Assembly: GCA_011316305.1 (NCBI GenBank)
Contig: SAUG01000164.1
Location: 1 to 64,000 of the forward strand
Source: Rusavskia elegans
Lineage: Eukaryota; Ascomycota; Lecanoromycetes; Teloschistales; Teloschistaceae
Direction of reading: 5' to 3'
Length of the DNA stretch: 64,000 nucleotides
The first letter of the stretch is position 1. Every line of letters begins with the position of its first letter. This document shows positions 44,645-56,556 of this stretch, piece after piece. The position numbers and the translations under genes are program-made. The notes beneath the pieces were generated by a model. The model was given only the letters and a program-made list of their open reading frames with translations, was not told where the DNA came from and searched no databases.

Positions 44645-47600
44645 TCACAGTGCAAAAGGGTTCATGGAACGAACGGTGAGACACCTGAACAATGCATCAG
44701 TAATATACTTGTGGGATAAAGGTGTGAGAACTTACGGAGGGCTCTTAGTGAGGTCCGTCTTCAGTATGACAGGCACCCTAGTCATCTCAGTCACATCCTG
44801 GATGTACTCGCCTCCTTCTTCGCGAAGCTTGAAGAATTCCAAATATTTTTCCTTATTGGTGAGCTTCTCCTCTGGCAATTCCTTAGCACTCGATGTGAGC
44901 TTGGGATCCGACTGTGTACGATGAGGTGGTTGATCTGAAGCCGGCCCGCCTGATGGAGACCCAGGCATGCTCTGTGTGGGGCGCTCGGAAAGTGACACCC
45001 CGGCTGTGGCTTCGGTAATTTCAGACATCGAGTCCTCATCGTCGAACAGGTTATCCACATCATCGGTAGACATGGTACTAGACTCGGTTTGCCGGCTCTC
45101 CACCTTGGCCAGTGGCTTTTCTGGCTGATTGGGAGCATTTTCCTTCTGCCGGCCCGACCCAACGCGTGTCTGCGGCCGCTCATCTTCTGGAATATATGCT
45201 GAAGACGGTACACCCTTCTCCCAGTAGAGCTCAAGTACACGTTCGTTCTTGCGAAACTCCGCTTTTTTCAGGGGCAGCTGATCGCAATGGACGCGCTTCT
45301 CAAACCCATATTCAGGGATAAGGACGTCGAATGCCGACTCGTACACGCAGATGACGATCCCCTCGCTAATGAAGTCACCGCCTTGCTCCGTTCGTTTCTT
45401 GTCCATGATTCGGCATGACTCAATGTGTACGCTCTGCTCCTGGGCACTCTGTGCAGAGTCTTTCTTAGTGTTGCAGGCTTCCGCCGTCTTCTGCAACGCT
45501 TCGATATCCTCGTTGAATTCCAGGGAGCCATTAGATAATGCCACCTCAAGCTGGCGATGCACAACGATGTCGGCGTAGCGGCGCGAAGGGTTGGTGAAAT
45601 GCGTGTAAAGGGGAAGGTTCAGAGCGAAGTGCTGGTATTGCTCTGGTCTGGCTTTGCTGGCAACGAAGTACTTGGCTCGTTGCATTGCCTTGACCATCAA
45701 GGTCTCCATACCCTATTGATCGTTAGCACTATTGAGGGCAAGTAGAGAGAATAGCGGACCTTGCGGATCGCGGCATCCTTGACGTTGAATAAGCTATTTT
45801 GCAGAGCGCCGCTGCTCGAAGTATCAATTTCATATCCAATTCGGGTCATCCTCTCAGCAAAGGTCTGCAACCGCCTAGGATTAGGCGAAGCATGCCTACG
45901 TAGGAATGCTTTCTCGGGCAAGGCTGCCGCAATCTTCTGCGCAACGTAGGAATTGGCTTTGTGACCTAGTTCTTCTATGATCTCGTGTGCGGGTGTTGAG
46001 TCAAATATGTTGTGTTCGACAGGAACGTTCTCGTCGTCAAGTTGGTGCAGCAGCCGAAGCGGAGGAACCTCCTCCGATCGCGAGCCGTATCGAGTCTCCC
46101 GGAATTTTTGGGCAATTTTCTACAGAGTATCAGCTTTTGCTAATTTCAGAAACAGCGATAGACTTGATTTACCTTGAGAGTCTGAATGTCGTTCCTGGTG
46201 GCACCCTGAAGTTCAACGTCTCCTTCGCCATGGATGACCGCATCAACTTGGTCGTAAGTTACCTTTCCCACGCTCTTGATGATTGCCTTGCCAATCCATG
46301 GCTCTTCGTCAACAACGCGGCCGGTGGCGAGATCAATGTTCATAACAACACTGACGGTGAAACGCTCTTCTCCCGGGCTGAGGGAGCATATCTCGGAGGA
46401 AAGCTTGGGTGGGAGCATATTGACAGCTCTGTTCATGAGATAAACTCCAGTGCCTCGTTTCTTGGCTTCACGGTCGACTAGGGAATTGGCCTTGATGAAA
46501 TGTGCTGCGTCTGCAACATGGATGCCAATCTCAACCTTTGCGTCACCAATCTCCTTAACATGGATCGCGTCATCCAGCTCCTCGGTGCCGTTAGGGTCGA
46601 TGGTGAAGGTTGTCTCGCCGCGGAAATCCCGTCGAGATGCTATAGCCTCTTCGCTTTCGGTGCTGACAGACCACTCATCGAAGCCAATGTTCTTCAGTAC
46701 GGCTTCTGAAAAGTCATCCGGGCCGAAATTGTTATCTCTGAGCAGGGCGTCCGTCTCCACTTTGAGATCGCCCATCTCACCCAGTAGCTCAACGAGGGTT
46801 CCAAATGGATGAAGAGATGTGATGGGCCACCTCTTGATGCAGGCGACGAAGATCCGATTGGCATAATTCTGATGGTTCTCGACAAAGTCTCGCGGTGCTT
46901 GCTCGGTGGGTATCGCAATTAGAGGCACGCGCTTGTCAGTTGGCTTGAACCATACGATCTTGGGTTTCTCTGGTTGACGCTCTTGATAATGACGGCCGGA
47001 ATTACCGTCTCTTTGTTGCCGTTCCGCTTCTTGCTTCTCCTTGGTTGCTTGGCTACTGGGTCGTAGAAGACCCAATGTACTAAGAGGCTGTTAGCGTGTG
47101 CCGGTGTTGAGCAGCTTGACAATCTTACCCAGAGAACATCTGGCCAGCAACTCTTTCGATGACGGCGACTACGTGACCTGCATAAAGTGGCTTCTGTTCG
47201 TCGTTGACTTCTTCTTCTTCCATCAATAGCAGGGTTTGGCCCTCCACTTCGACATCATCATTCTTCTTCTGTGTGGGCCGCTGTCTCAAGCTGCCCCTTC
47301 TTCTGAGGCCCCCCTCATTCGTTCCAGTTTGCCCACTATCACCGTTGGCAGCTGAATCGCTTCGGGAAGGCTTCTCATTAGTAGTGCTGCTACCACCGGT
47401 TCGAGTGTCTGTAATATCTTTGCGTTTCTTCTTCTCCTCCTTTTCACGTTTCTGGCCCCAAACTTCATCTACGTCGAGTAGCTCAATGGCGACATAGTCT
47501 CCCTCAAGAGCCCGATTGCGATCTTTGCTGCCGCAGATAAAGATATCCGCGTCGAGGTCGGTCGATGTCACATATGCATCGCTTCGATTCTTTTTGTTGA

Positions 47601-49104
47601 CCCGAAGGATGCCTGAGACGAGCTGTCCGTCAGAGAGGAGGGCTGGCAAGCTTGCTTGAGGTAAATATGGTGTGAACAGCGTCTTTCGTTGTTGCTGGTT
47701 GTTTGCGGCCTGGGATTGCCCTTGCTGATTGGCGTTCAAATTGAACTGTTGGCCATTTAGTTGCGCCGCTTGAAGGGCCTGCAATTGATTTAGCTGCAGT
47801 GGATTGAGCTGCTGGCCAGGGAACATTTGAGGCTGCTGAATCATGACTTGGCCCTGGGGCAGCTGCACAAGCTGCGGCTGATTTGGAAACTGGAACCCTC
47901 CTATCGAGCCAATCGACTGGTTCATTGATCCTCGGACCCTATGACCAGGCTGAAATACGTTGGCATTGGGGTTCTGGGGCGCCGAGAAATTGCCCATGCT
48001 CGGTTGCTGATGCTCTTGCGCCTGCTGTTGGCTATTGTTTTGCTGTCTCCAGTTTGAGTCAAAATTGCGCGAAGAGGTTCGGCCATGACCCTGGCTACCT
48101 CGGCGCTGGAAGTCCGACTGGTGGCCTAGATTTGCGCCGGCATCGTTGGTCGCCATAGGTGGCGGGAATTGGAAGCCACCGGCACCGCGTCCTTGAGGTC
48201 CAAGACCACGTCCACCTCCCACTGCCATACTCTGGCTTCTACCATGGCCAGGAACGACTCGATTGCCTGCATTACCTGCACGGCTGCTTAGACCAGCACC
48301 AGAAGTTGGTGCCTGAGGCTGTTGATTCTCCGTACCTTTATCATCAGATCCGGCTGGGCTGTCTGAGCGAGTGGTAGCGCTGGTTGGAGAGGCACCAGAG
48401 GCACCTGGAATGGGAAATTGGAAACCTGAGGTTGTCCGCTTTTGCTGGGCAAGCTCGGCGGCCTTCTTCGCCTCTGGCAGAGCGAGGGAATGGCGGCGTT
48501 GGTGCCCACCGCCTGCAGCTCCTCCAGCACGTCCGCCTCTTTGAGAGCCGTTTTCGCGATTCTGATTACCCGTGTTCTGCTGGGAATATTCGCTAAAGGC
48601 TGAACCAGAAGCGCCAGCGGAAGGGGCTGGAGGGGGGCCCATGCCCATGTTAGGGAGTGCCGACTGATTACGGCGATGTGATGAGGGCTGGGAAGGGGCA
48701 TTCATAGGAACGGCTAGTTGCTGCTGCTGTTGTAGCTGCTGCTGTGGAAATTGAAAAGCATTTGCATGCGGGGCCATGCCAGCCATGCTGACTTGGGCTT
48801 GTGGTCCCTGTTGGGTAGGGAAGTTGACGGCGGGAAGTTGATTCTGCTGCGGAATCATGCCCATTTGGACATACTGTTGGTGTTGGGCAGCGATGTGCTG
48901 TTGCTGCTGCTGTAGAAGTTCGATTTGTTGCTGCAAAGCAAGTTGTTCCACTGGTCATGTCAGTGAACATGTCTTGCCCGCATTAAGCGGTCCGAGAAGC
49001 TACTTACTGATCATGGGGGTCATCTCGGATGGGCTGCGCCTGTGGGCAATGTGCAGTCTTCGGCCAGCAGGTCCAGAGACTCCATTGTGACCTTGTTGAT
49101 CCAT
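44645..49104 (-). CDS. SSD1: Ssd1-type RNA-binding translational repressor (RNase II-like)
   Basis: Six exons (minus) 49104-49008, 48950-47129, 47079-46173, 46119-45760, 45712-44736 and 44684-44645, phase-consistent, give 1,400 aa. Start MDQQGHNGVSGPAGRRLHIA. Residues 1-450 are Gln-rich and prion-like. Cold-shock-type and RNB domains follow (DPNGTEELDDAIHVKEIGD, GIHVADAAHFI, YADIVVHRQLEVALSNG), and the end is LTVRSMNPFAL. In yeast Ssd1 the RNase centre is inactive and the protein binds wall-protein mRNAs. Here too the metal site is changed (EELDD where active RNase II has D-x-DD). The N-terminus has at least five H-x-R-x-x-S motifs (HRRSPS, HRRNQS, HQRRHS, HGRSQS, HGRTSS), the Cbk1/NDR kinase consensus, so regulation by the RAM/COT1 pathway is likely. 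The last exon, 13 codons, is easily missed. Confidence 0.95.
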
Positions 49105-50380
49105 GATTGTGGTCGCCGGGTTGCGTGGAAGAATGGCTGATAAGTATCCAGGAGAAAGCGGCTGGGAACGACGGGTTCGGCGATGGACGAAGTGGCCCTT
49201 GGAGTTTGGCTACAAGGTTTGGAGCTTGTCAGGCTTTGGGGAAAGAATGCCGATGACGTAGGACTGAGGTGGTCCAAAGCCCAGCAAGGAGAGAAGACGA
49301 AGTATAACCAAGGATGTATTTATGTTGACGTTGGGAACAGCACGCCGTTGAGGTCAGATTTTTCCCCGCAAAAAGGACAGCGTTTTTATCGATTGGACGG
49401 TGAGACACTTGCGATAAGTGCGACGGCGGACAGTAAAAGGTGCTGGGTCTAGATTGAGGAAGGAGAGATGGAGAAGGCAGAGAATGACGTTGGGGGAAGG
49501 AGTGATGGTGAGAGACGAAGGAGTGCCGTTGGAGATGATAGAGACTAGCAAATGCTCCTGAATTTCAGTGTCCGAGGCTTGCTTTTTTGCCGCAGACTTT
49601 GGCGGGCGTGTAATTGTTCGGAGTGGGCGGGATGATGTAGTAGGCGCTCACTCCTCTCGAATTCGCTATTGTTGCTGATATGCCTCACGCAATGGTCCAA
49701 ATGGATGACGGCTATCACGCATTAGATCTCTATCATGTGTCTCTCGGCATGTGCCAGCAGAGTTGTCATTAGACCTTCACCATTGACCTCCATCACTACT
49801 TCATTGTATGAACGAATACTGAATACCACATTGTGAAGCTCCGAATTAGCATCTACATATTGAGACCCCCGAGTCAATATCATCGTGACGGATAACGGTC
49901 AGCGGCTCCCCGCAAATCTTCTCCATCAAATGCAGAGTCACATCATGTCAACCAGCACTGCGTTTAATTCCCAATCCTGCTCGAATCCTCACATGTCTTG
50001 GCAACCCCCGCGGAGTTAATTTCTCCGATCCGCTCCCAGAACGGCCTAGCGCGAGCTGATTTATCATCGACAGACTCACGTTACCTCAAATGACCCAACA
50101 ATAAGGTAGCACTGTACCCAGCTCTTACGCTCAACAGTTGCTACAATATGTATCGAGGCTAGAAGACTGTCCTTTTTCCAGACCTGGTACTCGCTGCTGT
50201 TGCCAAAGTCCTCTTTGCCTCATCATGATATGCGTGACCCGCGTTGCAGCGCGTCCAATCCGTTTTCACATACCTCGAACCCTAGCAGACCCACCCCAAA
50301 CAACCTCGATCGTCATAGCCTAAATCTATTAGGACCGTCGCTGCCCTTGAACATCTCCGTAATCTCCAAAATCGCTCGCA
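49105..50380. other. divergent promoter region between SSD1 and GLE1
   Basis: 1.28 kb with no supported gene. It must contain both promoters and presumably long 5' leaders. No TATA element stands out. Confidence 0.5.
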
Positions 50381-51988
50381 ATGGCTGTGGCAGATGTCAG
50401 TCCATGGAAAGCTGCCAAGGATAGCCCCTCCCGGCAGCTGCTTTGGGAGCTGAGTCGGCTCGCTCTCGCCGAACAAGAAGAGTCGTTGGAGAGACTTGAT
50501 CAAGCATGCCGTGAACGAGGCGCGGTCCTTAAGAGTGCTCTGGATGAAGCTGCTTCCCGACATGACAAGGTCCGCAAAGACGCCGAAGCAGAGGGAGCTC
50601 GAATCGAACAGGAACGTCAGCAAGCCAAAGCACGGAGGGAGGCCGAGCACAGACAACAAGAAGAGCGTGAAAGGCAGGCCGAGGCAGAGCGTGAGAGGGT
50701 TGCGAGGCAACGTGCCGCCACCGAAAGAGCCGAGAGAGCTGCAACCCTAGAACGCGAAGCGGAACAAGCTCGTGTAAAGGCCGAGAAGGATCGTCAAGAT
50801 GCTCGGAAAGCCAAAGCGAAACAGGAAGAAGAGGAAGCGGCAGGCCGGAGGAAGGCGGAGGAGGAACGAAAAGCCAAGGAAGCGGCCGTTGCTGCTGCTG
50901 CCGCTCAACGCTCGATCCCTAGAACGCAGCCTGCCATGTCTACGACGGGGCAGCCCGTTGCAAATACCTCCCAGCGGACTCGTCTGGATCCTGAGCGGGA
51001 AAAGGAGCACCAGCGATATCTCGAGATCCACAAGACACTGAAGGAGTTACGCCATTTCATGGACCAGCAATCCAAACAAAACCCTACACTCAAAGCGAAA
51101 ATGGGAGACATGAGACGAGGACTTAGGAAGTCTGTTGGACAGTTGAGGGAAGGTCGAGGAGCGAACATCAAGCAAGTAGGTGCACCCTTAGCCAAGGTAT
51201 CTGATACGACAGCGATCCTGATATGTGAATAGAATAAGGCGATCTGGGACACTCTTGGGGAAGCGCTCACGTCGTTCCCCGAGCCGAAGATCAGCCTTGC
51301 GACCCTGATTGCTCGGCCGATACAGGACGTGCAAGCACCGGCACTCTTCGTCTATCTTCTTAACCATTTCGCCAAAGCAGTCATCGCCCAGTTTATCAAA
51401 GAAGCAGCCGTGTCACCGACCATCGCCGATCCCATAGGCACCGCGACCGTCAATGTCTTCGCCAAAGACGAACACCTAGTCAACGGAATTTCCCTCATCG
51501 ACATTCTCATAGCGAAGTTTCACAGGGTCTGCCCACCTCTTTTCGGTATGTACGGCTCCGAGAGCACCGACCAAGGACGAGAGCGCCTCGGGTGGTGGCG
51601 CGAGCAATCAGGTGGGCCCTGGGTTGGGACTCAAATGCATCAAGACCGGATGACCGGACTCGGGGCGGGCTACGCAGCGATCAGTTTGCGGAATTTCGAA
51701 AACAGCAGGATGACGAATCCATACCCCCCTTACCACTACTGGCGGACTTTGACAGGGGTACTGAATGTTCCGGGTGGGCAAGTTACGGACACGCATTTGG
51801 TTCTGCTCCGGGCGCTGCTCGCAAACAGCGAATCGAGATTCTTGATGGCTTATGGAGAGTCAGCAAAGCAACTCATGCGATTTGCAGTCAACGAGTATCC
51901 GAAGCGGGCACCGAAGGGTTCAGTCGCAGCGACGCTTTTGTCAAACCTTGGCAATACGTGGAAGAAGGACAAGAAGCTTTATTTATGA
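50381..51988 (+). CDS. GLE1: mRNA export factor Gle1
   Basis: Exons 50381-51175 and 51233-51988 (57-bp intron) give 516 aa. Gle1 with inositol hexakisphosphate activates the DEAD-box ATPase Dbp5 at the cytoplasmic face of the nuclear pore. The N-terminal half is a long charged coiled coil (about 30-180; EERERQAEAERERVARQRAA), then a linker. The C-terminal helical domain starts near 215 (DPEREKEHQRYLEIHKTLKEL) and carries family blocks: AIWDTLGEALTSFPEP, PALFVYLLNHFAKAVIAQF, PIGTATVNVFAKDE and the LGWWRE motif. Another is YPPYHYWRTLTGVLNVPG. Shorter in its N-terminus than some orthologues. ATG context CGCAATGG. Confidence 0.93.
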
Positions 51989-52357
51989 ATGATGGTTTCT
52001 TTGTCGATTGTGATGTATGGGAGTGTTCTTGGGTAGTCATGCCCTTCATAGCGAGGCGTCTAGAGCGCAGGAATCGTGCACCATCGTCATGAATCATGTC
52101 GGAACCAATAGATAGGACATTCGACATGAAATAATTCAACGTTCAAACCTTACCTCTAGTCAGTAGAGTTGCCACTCGACACCTCGATTGATACCCAGAC
52201 ACCCCCCTTAGTAACTGTTCATGGATTTCCCCACCAGATTTGAGATCTTCTGCTGTACTCTGTAGATCTCTTGACAAAACGCTTTCCATCCTTACAAATT
52301 CTTTGTGTCTTTGACTTGTTCTCGGCTTGTTGCCTCGTTTGCTGTAGAGACTCAGAG
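51989..52357. other. intergenic
   Basis: No supported gene; terminator of GLE1 and promoter of the hydrolase gene. Confidence 0.5.
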
Positions 52358-53903
52358 ATGGCCCCAAAAGCAAGAGTGATCATAGACACGGACCCAGTAT
52401 GCTCGTTCCATCTCCCTTGCCTTCAAAACGTCAACTGATAGTCGGAAAGGGTAACGACGACGTCCTCGCGCTGCTATATGCTTTTGCATCAAGCCCCGAA
52501 GAAATAGAAGTCCTATTAGTCTCGATAGCATTCGGGAATGTCAGCGTCCAGAGGTTCGTTGCTCTGGATCCGTGATAGTCCGATTACGTCGTATTTACTG
52601 TTCCTTCAGTTGTCTTCGCAATGCTGTTTCCATGTTTCATGTCATCGAGAAGGAGATGCGCTGGCGGAAAGAGCTTGGCCGACCGGAAGGATTTGAAGCT
52701 CTGAAGAAATCCAAACCCGTCATCGCCGTTGGTGCGGACGAGCCGTTGGGTGGCGAACGCATGCAGGCTGCTTATTATCGTACGTCTGCTTAACCGTTCT
52801 GGATCTACCTGATCAGTGAGCACTGATGTTCCTTCTATAGATGGAGCTGATGGCCTCGGTGACGTTCACACCAGCGTAATCTCTCCCTCCCAATCTGCAC
52901 CCCCCATCCCACAACTAACCACTTCCCCAAGCATCCCCATCATTCCAGCCCCTCCGAAACATGGCAACACCTCTTCGACCGCCCTCCCCCCGACACAGTC
53001 CTCTCTTCCACCTCCGCCACCAAAACCAACTCCACCTCCCCCACCTCCCCCCTCTTCACTCCCTCCTCCTCCCCCTCCCACCTCGAAATCCTCAACATCC
53101 TCGACCGCGAACCACCTAACACAATCACCCTCATCGCCATCGGCCCCCTCACCACCTTCGCCACCGCAGCCGCCCACTCCCCCACCACCTTCCTAAAAGC
53201 GAAATCCCTCCTCGTCATGGCCGGCGCTATCTCCGTCCCCGGAAACATGACTCCCGTCGCCGAATTCAACACCATTGCCGACGCCATCGCCGCAGCAAGA
53301 ATCTACGCCCTCACGTCCCCGGACCCGGAAAGCACCATGCCGCCTTTCGGCTCGGCGACGTCATTGAAAGATTATCCGCCCAAAGAAGAACTCGGCGAGC
53401 GGAGATTACGCATCGTGAAATTCCCATTGGATATCACGACGGGGCATTCGTTGCGGAGAGATGAGGTTGAAGCGAAGGTGAATCCGTTACGGGAAATGGG
53501 ATCGCCGTTGGCGGAATGGGTGATGGCGTTTACGGAGCATAGTTTGCAAACGACGGAGTCGCTGAATACGGGCCATGAGGTTGGTGGGGGCAGTACGTGG
53601 ATTAGTCTTCATGATCCCGTTGTGCTTTGGTATGCGATTGCTACGGGGGGAGAGGAGAAGGAAGGGTGGGAGGTTGTGAGGGGGGAGGATGTTAGGGTTG
53701 AGACGGTGGGGCAGTGGACTAGGGGGATGTGTGTTGTTGATCGGCGGGATCGGATCAAAGGGGTAGAGGGGGAGGGGGAGGTGCAGGGGGATATGGGGGA
53801 TTGGTTGAGTTGGAGGAAGGGGAATAGAGTTGATAGGTGTGTGGGGACGCCGGGGGAGAGGGTGTTGGCGGGGGTATTGTTGGGGACGGTGTTTGGGGAG
53901 TAG
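52358..53903 (+). CDS. inosine/uridine-preferring nucleoside hydrolase family protein
   Basis: Five exons (52358-52396, 52450-52553, 52610-52779, 52841-52875, 52932-53903) give 439 aa. It is expected to hydrolyse ribonucleoside N-glycosidic bonds in purine/pyrimidine salvage. The metal-binding signature DTDPGNDDVLALLYAF is split by intron 1. It is followed by GNVSVQSCLRN, HGADGLGDVHTSHPH (across introns 3 and 4), ITLIAIGPLTTFATAAA, the block PGNMTPVAEFNTIADAIAAA and a late catalytic-region WISLHDPVVLWYAIA. Intron 4 (56 bp) is needed: reading through it gives a spurious Pro/Ser-rich frame. An acidic, Gly-rich C-terminal extension follows the domain. Introns use CTGAT/CTAAC branch sites. Confidence 0.92.
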
Positions 53904-54257
53904 AGGTTTGAAATAGGAGGAGATTCGAGATGCGATATGATGGAGACGAGTAAATGAGTACTTGTGTTAGACGGACCATGATGATATTCAGGTAAGATTG
54001 TGGTCGTTCAGTCGTATTTTGTGAATGTAGATGTGTGTCTCGTTTCTTAGCTATCTATTGATTTGGAAAGCTTTCGGCTTCGGCGTCGGGTAAGCTCTGG
54101 AAAGGGGTATCTTGTCGAGCAATAGCATAACCATGGTCGCGAAGAGGATGTAAGAAACTTTGTGAACTAATCAGCACAGACGTATTGCCGCTATTGAGCT
54201 TCTAGTGGTGTCTGCATATGTCACATTGCCTCAACGAAAGAACCATCATCATCACAA
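53904..54257. other. intergenic between convergent genes
   Basis: No supported gene. Confidence 0.5.
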
Positions 54258-55250
54258 CTAAATACTCACAACCCCCCCTCTAACCCTCACCTCCCCAACC
54301 CACATCTCCCTCACCCCCACATCCCCCACCTCCTTATTCGCATGAAACACAATCCTCTCCGCATCCGGACTCACCTCCGCCCCACCGGGACTCTTCAACC
54401 GTCCCCCAAACCCCCCACTCACCAACAACGGCCTCTTCGCCTTGACATACGGCCCCAAAATATCCCTCGCCGTCGCATAGCTCGTATCATAGAGTTCCGT
54501 ATTATAGCAATTACTGCTGAAAAACAATATATACAGTTTTTCGCGGGCGGAGTAGGCGAGACTGGGCGCTTCGACCAACGGGCCATCGTATTCGCTTCGG
54601 TCTAAGATCGTGGTCGCGGGGCCTAGGAATGAGGTTCCGGTTCGAGGGTTCAGAGGGGCGATTTGGAGCGGGGTGGGTTGTGAGGAGTCGGCGTTTCCGC
54701 ACGGGCCGCCGCCGCCGAGGGAGTTGCTGTCGATTTTCCAGGTGAGGTAGAGGGTGCCGGATATGGGGTCGAGGAAAGGGGAGGCGTCGATTGCGCCGCC
54801 GGCTTTGAGGTCGCAGATTAGAGGGGTGGGGAGTGGGGAGTAGGGGCCTGTTATTGTGCGGGAGGTGGCGGCGCCGACGCAGTGTTTTGATTCGGAGGCG
54901 CGGGAGGTGCCGGAGAAGTAGAGGATGAAGAGGCCGTTGGTGGGGAGGCGGGTTATGGAGGGGGCCCAGATGTTGCCGGTTGTCCAGCTGGGGAGGTTTG
55001 GGAGGGCGTCGTGGTTTTGGAGGATGGTCCAGTTGGTGGTGAAAGAAGGGGAGGTGGCGATGGGGATGTTGTGCTTGCCGTTGGTTGTGGAGAAGGCGTA
55101 GAAGGTTTTGTCGACTTCGAGGAAGGATGGGTCCGGGAAGTTGGAAGCGATGGCTGGACGGGTGGAGATGGTGCGTTTGGAAAAGGGGAAGGAAAAGGAG
55201 GGTAGAGAAAGGTAGAAGAAGAGGACTAAAAGAATGTGTGGGAAATACAT
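54258..55250 (-). CDS. secreted glycoside hydrolase family 43 protein
   Basis: Single exon, 330 aa. Start chosen at the second in-frame ATG because it opens a signal peptide (MYFPHILLVLFFYLSLPSFS) and lies just downstream of a TATA box. The upstream ATG at 55319 would put a charged stretch first. Five-bladed propeller signatures: NFPDPSFLEVDKTFYAFSTT (Asp40, probable base), WAPSITRLPTNGLFILYFS, GAIDASPFLD (pKa-modulating Asp) and LVEAPSLAYS (probable acid Glu). Family members cut arabinan, arabinoxylan or xylo-oligosaccharides; the exact substrate cannot be read. Likely secreted for plant cell-wall degradation. It converges with the nucleoside hydrolase gene. Confidence 0.9.
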   Translation of the reverse strand: MYFPHILLVLFFYLSLPSFSFPFSKRTISTRPAIASNFPDPSFLEVDKTFYAFSTTNGKHNIPIATSPSFTTNWTILQNHDALPNLPSWTTGNIWAPSITRLPTNGLFILYFSGTSRASESKHCVGAATSRTITGPYSPLPTPLICDLKAGGAIDASPFLDPISGTLYLTWKIDSNSLGGGGPCGNADSSQPTPLQIAPLNPRTGTSFLGPATTILDRSEYDGPLVEAPSLAYSAREKLYILFFSSNCYNTELYDTSYATARDILGPYVKAKRPLLVSGGFGGRLKSPGGAEVSPDAERIVFHANKEVGDVGVREMWVGEVRVRGGVVSI

Positions 55251-56556
55251 TTCTTGAAGAGGGGGTGAAATATCTTCAAAAGGAGCGACGCCAAAGAAAC
55301 GCTTACTTTCTTGTTCCAAAAGATGGTACTATAATGTGGCTTTATATACAGCAGTACATGATACGAAAGAAGGATCTAATACACTGCGTGCCGTGATTGC
55401 AGGATGAGGGAGGCAGAAGCCGAGTTCCTCCCTGCATAGAAGCAGATCCGTGTGGGGCACATTACCCAGTATCCACTGCACAGTCCTTGAAAATAGGATC
55501 AAATCAAGCATTGCCTACATGATCAGCGGGTGGAAGAGGCTGCGGTATTTTGAGCTGATGTCGACACTGTGCTGCTAACTGCTGAAAGAAGGAAGAATGC
55601 TAGGCCAAGTTACTCAGCAGTGACTGCCAAAGAATGACAGGCATCGGTCAGACTGCCCAGCAGCGAAAGCGCCGTGAATTTACATCTGCAAGACGGCATT
55701 GCAACGGGTCGCAAAGAAGCTGAGACATTCAGTAGCCTTGGCAGCCGGGAACAAGAGTTTGGTGTTTCGTGGCGGGCCGGGGATGCTGTGCAATGAGAAA
55801 GGCATGAAGAGCAGCATCTTCAATGAGGCTAGCCATTGCAAAGCAGCTGCTCTGATGAATGTTTCGATTATATCGAAAAAGTGAAACTAGCCTTACATTG
55901 AGGCGTTGTCACACAAAACTTAGCGAGGAACAGCAGCTTTATGGTCGAGGCTGGATAAGAACCTCAGCCACGCAAGCTCATCGTCACTGTAACGAGCCCA
56001 CAATCTCCTGAGCAAAATTGGGGCTCATCTCGTTTTGCCTATTTGCCTTGCTGACTGAAAGTCGCAGTACTCCAGCTTGGAAATTGAATGAGAGATTCTG
56101 CAGATACCATGTACAGCAAAGCGCATAACTCGGTAGCGATTCAAGGGAAACGACAACAGCTATGGGCTGGATGAAGTGCCCGAGGGCATCCAATGTCATG
56201 ACTGCATATGACGCCTGACGGATTGAGTAGAAGATGGGAGCTTTCTCGCTTGAAGGTGATGGAAAAAGCATCGAGATGTAGGTATGTGACACGGAAGGCA
56301 GCGAGCTGAAAACAAAGGGTCGCACAGCCATACGTTTCCTCCCAATGCATGCGGCGCATTCTCATGCTTGTGTGAATACATCCCTTCTTGGAAAGGGAGA
56401 AACCAGATGAGGCTTATCTTTTCCCCATTGAATGAGTGAATTGAACCTTATTCGGATCCCTGCTGTCGGCAGAGCAAAAGATGACCAGTGACATCATAAG
56501 GGGTTCGACGCTACGTTTTGATTCGCTAAAGGCGTCAAATCCTTCGTACTGCCGCT
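55251..56556. other. intergenic
   Basis: Apart from the promoter of the GH43 gene at its left end, no supported gene is seen. Confidence 0.45.
55341..55348 (-). promoter_or_regulatory. TATA box of the GH43 gene
   Basis: TATATAAA on the minus strand, about 91 bp upstream of the chosen ATG. Confidence 0.6.

Noticed and set aside
52816..53196. Pro/Ser-rich 126-codon open frame
   Set aside because: It arises from reading through intron 4 of the nucleoside hydrolase and then out of frame along exon 5.
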